A stretch of DNA of 9,961 nt from an uncultured Campylobacter sp. (lineage in GTDB: Bacteria > Campylobacterota > Campylobacteria > Campylobacterales > Campylobacteraceae). Both the position numbers and the translations under genes were made by a program. The notes under the pieces were generated by a model. That model saw only the letters and a program-made list of their open reading frames with translations. It had not been told where the DNA came from and ran no database searches. Shown piece by piece: positions 7,116 through 9,961 of the stretch. The stretch is from NCBI RefSeq assembly GCF_937997405.1, contig NZ_CALKTL010000042.1, positions 1-9,961 of the forward strand, in the 5' to 3' direction. Within the stretch, counting starts at the first letter, position 1, and each line of letters begins with the position of its first letter.

Positions 7116-7879
7116 ATGCAAAGTTTGGAATTTAACGGCCTGCGCGTAGAAATTTTCGCCCCGCACGCACCGTCTTTTGGGACAGCTACGCGTGCGCAGC
7201 CTCTTGCATCCGTACAGTCTACCCCCTATCCGAGCCCTGCTTGAGTGCCGTGCCGATCATCTACCTGCACGCCTTGGAGTTTAGCGCGGCCAGTGTGGGC
7301 GAAATTTACGAGCTCGTCTCGCGAGGCGCCGATTTCGTGCTTGCGGCGATCTATCTAAACGAGGCGCAGTGGGGCGATAAGCTTAGCCCGTGGTCGGCAA
7401 AGTCGCCGTTTAAGGGGGTGCGCGATTTCGCAGGCGGCGGCGCGGCGCACTTGGAAAAATTTACGAACGAGTTGATCCCGCGTATCGAGCGGCACGTATT
7501 CGGCGCAGGAAAGCCTTCGTGGCGAGCGTGCGCGGGATACTCGCTGGCAGGGCTTTTTAGCGCGTATGCGGCGTTTGCGAGCGATAAATTTCAAAAGATC
7601 GCCTGCGTCTCGGCATCGTTTTGGTTTAGCGGCTTTGATGCCTTCGTCGCCGCGCACTCGCCGCAAAGGGGGCTGACACACGTCTATGCGTCCTTGGGCG
7701 AGGCCGAGATGAACCCGAAAAATCCGCGCGGAGCACTATGTGGCGAGACGGCGCAAAATTTCATCGCAAAATGCCGCAGTGCGGGCGCAAAGGCGGAGTT
7801 TGAGCAAAATCCGGGCGGGCACATGCAAGATGAGATCGCAAGAATTTCAAAAGCGCTTTTGAGCCTCGTAAACTCCTAA
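7116..7879 (+). pseudogene. Esterase-type alpha/beta hydrolase, frameshifted near its start
   Basis: An ATG at 7116 with a good TTAAGG site 8 nt upstream opens a frame (MQSLEFNGLRVEIFAPHAP) that runs out of phase after the T4G3 run at 7175-7181 and stops at a TGA at 7242-7244. The body continues in another frame to 7879. Adding one base in that run gives one 254-residue protein, whose join reads PSFWDSYACA or PSFGDSYACA. The body has the nucleophile elbow GYSLAG (serine at restored residue 143), a SLGEAE stretch that may supply the acid, and the catalytic His in GGHMQD (restored 236), matching esterase D/COG2819-type cytoplasmic hydrolases. There is no signal peptide, unlike periplasmic siderophore esterases. 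Alternatively a shorter 212-residue protein starts at TTG 7241, but no Shine-Dalgarno precedes it and the first beta strands would be lost. A sequencing error or a true mutation could explain the shift. Confidence 0.75.
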
Positions 7880-8067
7880 AATTCGAGTAAATTTTAAAAT
7901 TTCACGGCGCGACAGAATAGGAGCAGCGAGAGATCGAAATAAACGAACCGAGAAGTGGCACGAAGCGTAAATTTAAAGCTAGTCGCCGCTAGAATTTCTC
8001 GCGCAACGGTTTTTTGTGCGATGCAATGAAATTTAGAACAAACCTGCGTTAAAATTTTATGGCACAA

Positions 8068-8093
8068 GCGGTGCGGCAAGAATGGCGCACCGC
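8068..8093. repeat. Perfect 8-bp hairpin
   Basis: GCGGTGCG at 8068-8075 is the exact reverse complement of CGCACCGC at 8086-8093, with a 10-nt loop. On the minus strand an AAAATTTT stretch follows about 11 nt after the stem, too far for a standard intrinsic terminator. The role is unknown. Confidence 0.45.
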
Positions 8094-8415
8094 AATTCGG
8101 CGCGAATGGTACAGCGCATCCGTCGGTGCTTTAGCGGCTTTGATAAGTGTGAATCGGTTTTGAGCGTAAATCATACGGCAGCTCGTCGCTGTGGCATGGG
8201 GTGGGGTGCAAATCGCAAACGAGCCGCTACCGAATTTTGCTAAACGGCTTGATGCAAATCGCGAGCAGAGGCTGTTAATTTTCGTAGAAAAGTACGGGGC
8301 TAGTGGTTTAAAATTTCAAGCGAACAGTCGTTATAAAATTTGAAGCAAATCATCTCGCAGCTAGGATTTAGCGCGCCTGCAAGCTAAATTTAAACAGCAG
8401 CGCGCCGTGTATGAT

Positions 8416-8444
8416 CCCGCCGTTTTGTTTAGTTTACCGGCGGG
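8416..8444. repeat. Perfect 7-bp GC hairpin
   Basis: CCCGCCG at 8416-8422 pairs with CGGCGGG at 8438-8444 around a 15-nt T-rich loop. On the plus strand it is followed by CTAAATTT, so no proper T tract is present. It could be a weak terminator-like or incidental structure. Confidence 0.4.
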
Positions 8445-8481
8445 CTAAATTTACCGCTGAAATTTCAAAATTTACACTGCA

Positions 8482-8497
8482 CCAAAGAGCGCTTTGG
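8482..8497. repeat. Perfect 6-bp hairpin with a tetraloop
   Basis: CCAAAG pairs with CTTTGG around the 4-nt loop AGCG. It lies 37 nt after the previous hairpin. No T run follows on either strand. Confidence 0.35.
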
Positions 8498-8810
8498 CGC
8501 TACGATACGTGCCGCTTAGTTTAAATTTTAAAATTTAGCGTCGGGCGGGCGCACTTAGCCGATACCTGCCGAATTTGCGGCGGCAGAATTTGCAGAATTT
8601 TGTCCTGTGAAATTTCGCGCCGCATGCTTCATTATCAGCTCTCTACCGCGCACTTTGTCCGGAGCCACTTCGCCTTTTCTCTCGCTATACAGACAGCGCC
8701 GACCGCTCCATTACTCGCGCCCACTATGTCATTTGCTACATTTGCTCGGAACCAACTGCAAAAAGCTGCAAATGCACCGAATTCTAACCGCACACTCTAA
8801 ATTTCACCAT

Positions 8811-8930
8811 CTACGCAAAGGGCAGAATTTTTTTGTAGTTGCTCCACAGCTCGCTATCTTCGCCGAAATACGCGAGCAGCCCGCGCGCGTTGCGATCGAA
8901 AGGGTCGGGCTCTTCATCCTCATTGACTCG
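8811..8930 (-). pseudogene. C-terminal stump of a Campylobacter-like gene, cut at the junction
   Basis: Reading leftward to a TAG at 8811-8813, up to 39 codons give a convincing protein end: an acidic stretch (NEDEEPDPFDRNARG) followed by LLAYFGEDSELWSNYKKIL and PFA. The frame is closed on its upstream side by a stop at 8931-8933, just where the sequence changes character, so the rest of the gene is missing. Composition and charge pattern look like true coding sequence, in contrast to the other frames. I do not recognise the family from this tail alone. The truncation looks like an effect of the junction, not of gradual decay, since the remaining part is undamaged. Confidence 0.55.
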
Positions 8931-8933
8931 CTA
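8905..8933. other. Junction between two unrelated sequences
   Basis: To the left lie AAATTT-rich, Campylobacter-like bases and a minus-strand gene tail. To the right lie bases without a single AAATTT and the tail of a plus-strand gene. Both genes are cut within their coding sequence at this point. The exact breakpoint cannot be fixed because both frames read sensibly across about 8911-8930 (CTCTTCATCCTCATT area). No inverted repeat, target-site duplication, att-like core or tRNA is visible, which favours an assembly or cloning chimera over an integration event. Confidence 0.65.
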
Positions 8934-8972
8934 GAGGCGCTACTCTGCCCTTGGGAGGCGGAGGAAGAGTGA
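8919..8972 (+). CDS. Last 17 codons of an upstream gene (partial, 5' end missing)
   Basis: The plus frame ending at TGA 8970-8972 reads LIDSLEALLCPWEAEEE, a plausible amphipathic and acidic C-terminus. The same frame extends left to an ATG at 8607, but that part crosses the junction and is anti-parallel to the Campylobacter-like tail, so only the final codons are likely to be genuine. They presumably belong to the gene upstream of the DUF3828 protein in its home genome. The family cannot be identified from so short a piece. Confidence 0.4.
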   Translation, partial: LIDSLEALLCPWEAEEE

Positions 8973-9076
8973 GGACTATACACACCCGCCTGGTTGATAC
9001 GTTGTCCTATATAGAGAGCCTCCACCCTAAGGAGTGCTCCACAGCATCGTATCACCTCCTAAAGCAATCACTCTCG

Positions 9077-9961
9077 ATGGTCAAACGATTATCTACCTTT
9101 TCTCTTCTCCTCTTTCTCTCGCTCTTCTCTGCCTCCACGACCTTCGCTCAGAAGGCTAAGCGTGCCTCCTCACCGAAGAGCAGCGTAGCACGAAAGCACA
9201 CCTCCGCTCCTGAGTCGACGATACGTCGGTTCTACACGGAGTATATCCGATCCTTTGACCGCATGTATGAACCCGAGCAGATGGATTCGCTCATCCTGGC
9301 GCACGTCACTCCTGAAGCCAAGGCCAAGCTAGAGCGGGTACGTGCCATGACGGATCTTGATCCCATCCTCCGTGCCCAGGATATCGACTCGGGGGCAGAG
9401 CATAGCCTCAAGATTCGTAGCCTAGGTCAAGACTGGTATCAGGTCTCCTTCGGGGAAGGGGAGGGCTATCAGGCGATCCCCCTCCGTCTGAAGAAGGTAG
9501 GGGCGAAGTACCTGATTGATTTCATCACGCCCCCCTGGCATGAGACGGCCTATGGTGATCGCCTCCTCGCTAATCCCTTCGCCTCCGTTGATCGGGTGGA
9601 TGAGTCCAGCCCATCGGCCTTCGTCCTCTCCTTCTACAAACGCTATATCTCTGCTTACCTAGCCATGAAGCCTACCCTCAAAGAGGAACTGAAGACGCTA
9701 CGTGATCGCTACTGCACTCCGCAGACGATCCAGCTCTACTACGATCGTCTAGCCACGACAGGCGAGGTGGAGAGTGGCTACTTCGATGTCCTCATTGACA
9801 ATACCGACTTCGACCCTACATGGTGCTCTTCGCTAACCGTCCGTCCCAACTCATCCTCCGATCTACTGGAAGTCCTCTATAATCCTAGTTCGAACGATCG
9901 CACCCTCCCTCGTAAGCTTCTAGTACGTGCAGTACGCCTCTCCACGGGAGGCTATCGTCTG
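9077..9961 (+). CDS. Secreted protein with two DUF3828-like domains (partial, 3' end off window)
   Basis: The frame runs 295 codons to the window edge with no stop. Residues 1-24 form a signal peptide: basic MVKR, a Leu/Phe-rich core, and a cleavage site after TTFA, so the protein is exported. Two similar units follow. Unit 1, about 47-150, has STIRRFYTEYIRSF, DLDPIL, WYQVSF and a final strand ending KYLID. Unit 2, about 180 to beyond the end, has FVLSFYKRYISAY, DFDPTW, LLEVLY and VRAVRLSTGGYRL. This matches tandem DUF3828-type (NTF2-like fold) domains, common as uncharacterised secreted proteins in Bacteroidota; I cannot assign a function. The ATG at 9077 is chosen because it places the signal peptide at the start. 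The frame stays open upstream to a GTG at 8969 overlapping the previous stop, which would bury the signal peptide. There is no Shine-Dalgarno, as is usual in Bacteroidota. Confidence 0.72.
   Translation, partial: MVKRLSTFSLLLFLSLFSASTTFAQKAKRASSPKSSVARKHTSAPESTIRRFYTEYIRSFDRMYEPEQMDSLILAHVTPEAKAKLERVRAMTDLDPILRAQDIDSGAEHSLKIRSLGQDWYQVSFGEGEGYQAIPLRLKKVGAKYLIDFITPPWHETAYGDRLLANPFASVDRVDESSPSAFVLSFYKRYISAYLAMKPTLKEELKTLRDRYCTPQTIQLYYDRLATTGEVESGYFDVLIDNTDFDPTWCSSLTVRPNSSSDLLEVLYNPSSNDRTLPRKLLVRAVRLSTGGYRL

Larger units (their letters stand above)
7880..8810. other. 0.9-kb non-coding region, AAATTT-rich, with hairpins
   Basis: I see no intact gene. Open frames are short, overlap on both strands and lack ribosome binding sites. 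The left two-thirds is dense in AAATTT words and contains three perfect-stem hairpins (entered separately) and small recurring words such as TGCAAATCGC (8208 and 8253 areas) and GCAGAATTT (about 8585, 8594 and 8822). From about 8640 to 8790 the AAATTT density drops, but no protein-like frame appears. There is no tRNA-like cloverleaf or T-loop sequence. It resembles the 1298-2418 region and may be decayed sequence. Confidence 0.5.

Noticed and set aside
7241..7879. Calling the hydrolase as an intact 212-residue gene from TTG 7241
   Set aside because: There is no Shine-Dalgarno before the TTG, while the ATG at 7116 has a good one and continues into the body if one base is added in the T4G3 run.
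8607..8972. 121-codon plus-strand open frame crossing the junction
   Set aside because: Most of it lies anti-parallel to a better minus-strand gene tail and spans the sequence switch. Only its last 17 codons look genuine.
8804..9055. 83-codon minus-strand open frame crossing the junction
   Set aside because: It is serine/cysteine-rich and spans two unrelated sequences. A different minus frame (8811-8930) is clearly more protein-like on the left side.
1..9961. Search for CRISPR arrays, tRNA/rRNA genes, transposases, phage genes or toxin-antitoxin pairs
   Set aside because: I saw no regularly spaced exact repeats, no cloverleaf or T-loop sequences, and no proteins of those families in any frame.

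Overview
The window joins two sequences of different character. Bases 1 to about 8,900 look like a Campylobacter chromosome, probably one of the GC-richer oral species (C. gracilis/rectus/showae type). The word AAATTT/AAAATTTT recurs every few dozen bases in genes and between them, the genes are densely packed, and the proteins resemble epsilonproteobacterial ones. From about 8,920 to the end the AAATTT word disappears, codon use changes, and the one large gene encodes a secreted protein of the kind found in Bacteroidota (Porphyromonas-like). The species names are inference from composition and family knowledge; no search was run.

Layout. 1-348: AT-rich leader with possible promoters. 349-1297 (+): a two-gene operon, a four-helix DUF4149 membrane protein overlapping a YbgC-type acyl-CoA thioesterase. 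1298-2418: 1.1 kb without a convincing intact gene, containing degenerate short repeats and a possible minus-strand gene remnant. 2419-7036 (-): a tight four-gene operon transcribed right to left, Uup-type ABC-F ATPase, then Ste24-like M48 membrane protease, then PrmC release-factor methyltransferase, then an iron-sulfur uracil-DNA-glycosylase-family protein. Its genes overlap or are 5-7 nt apart. 7037-7115: short divergent promoter region. 7116-7879 (+): an esterase-type alpha/beta hydrolase whose start is separated from its body by a one-base frameshift in a T4G3 run. 7880-8810: 0.9 kb of non-coding, AAATTT-rich sequence with three hairpins. 8811-about 8930 (-): the C-terminus only of a Campylobacter-like gene. 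8919-8972 (+): the last 17 codons of a gene from the other genome. 9077-9961 (+): a secreted protein with two DUF3828-like repeats, running off the window.

The minus-strand operon is a housekeeping group. Uup and PrmC act in translation (ribosome-bound ATPase, release-factor methylation), the M48 protease in membrane protein quality control, and the UDG-like protein in DNA repair. Nothing suggests a defence system, prophage, CRISPR array or transposase. The most notable signals are the abrupt junction near 8,905-8,933, where two gene stumps meet (most simply an assembly chimera, less likely a recent illegitimate insertion), and the frameshifted esterase. I did not find a convincing undescribed biological system.
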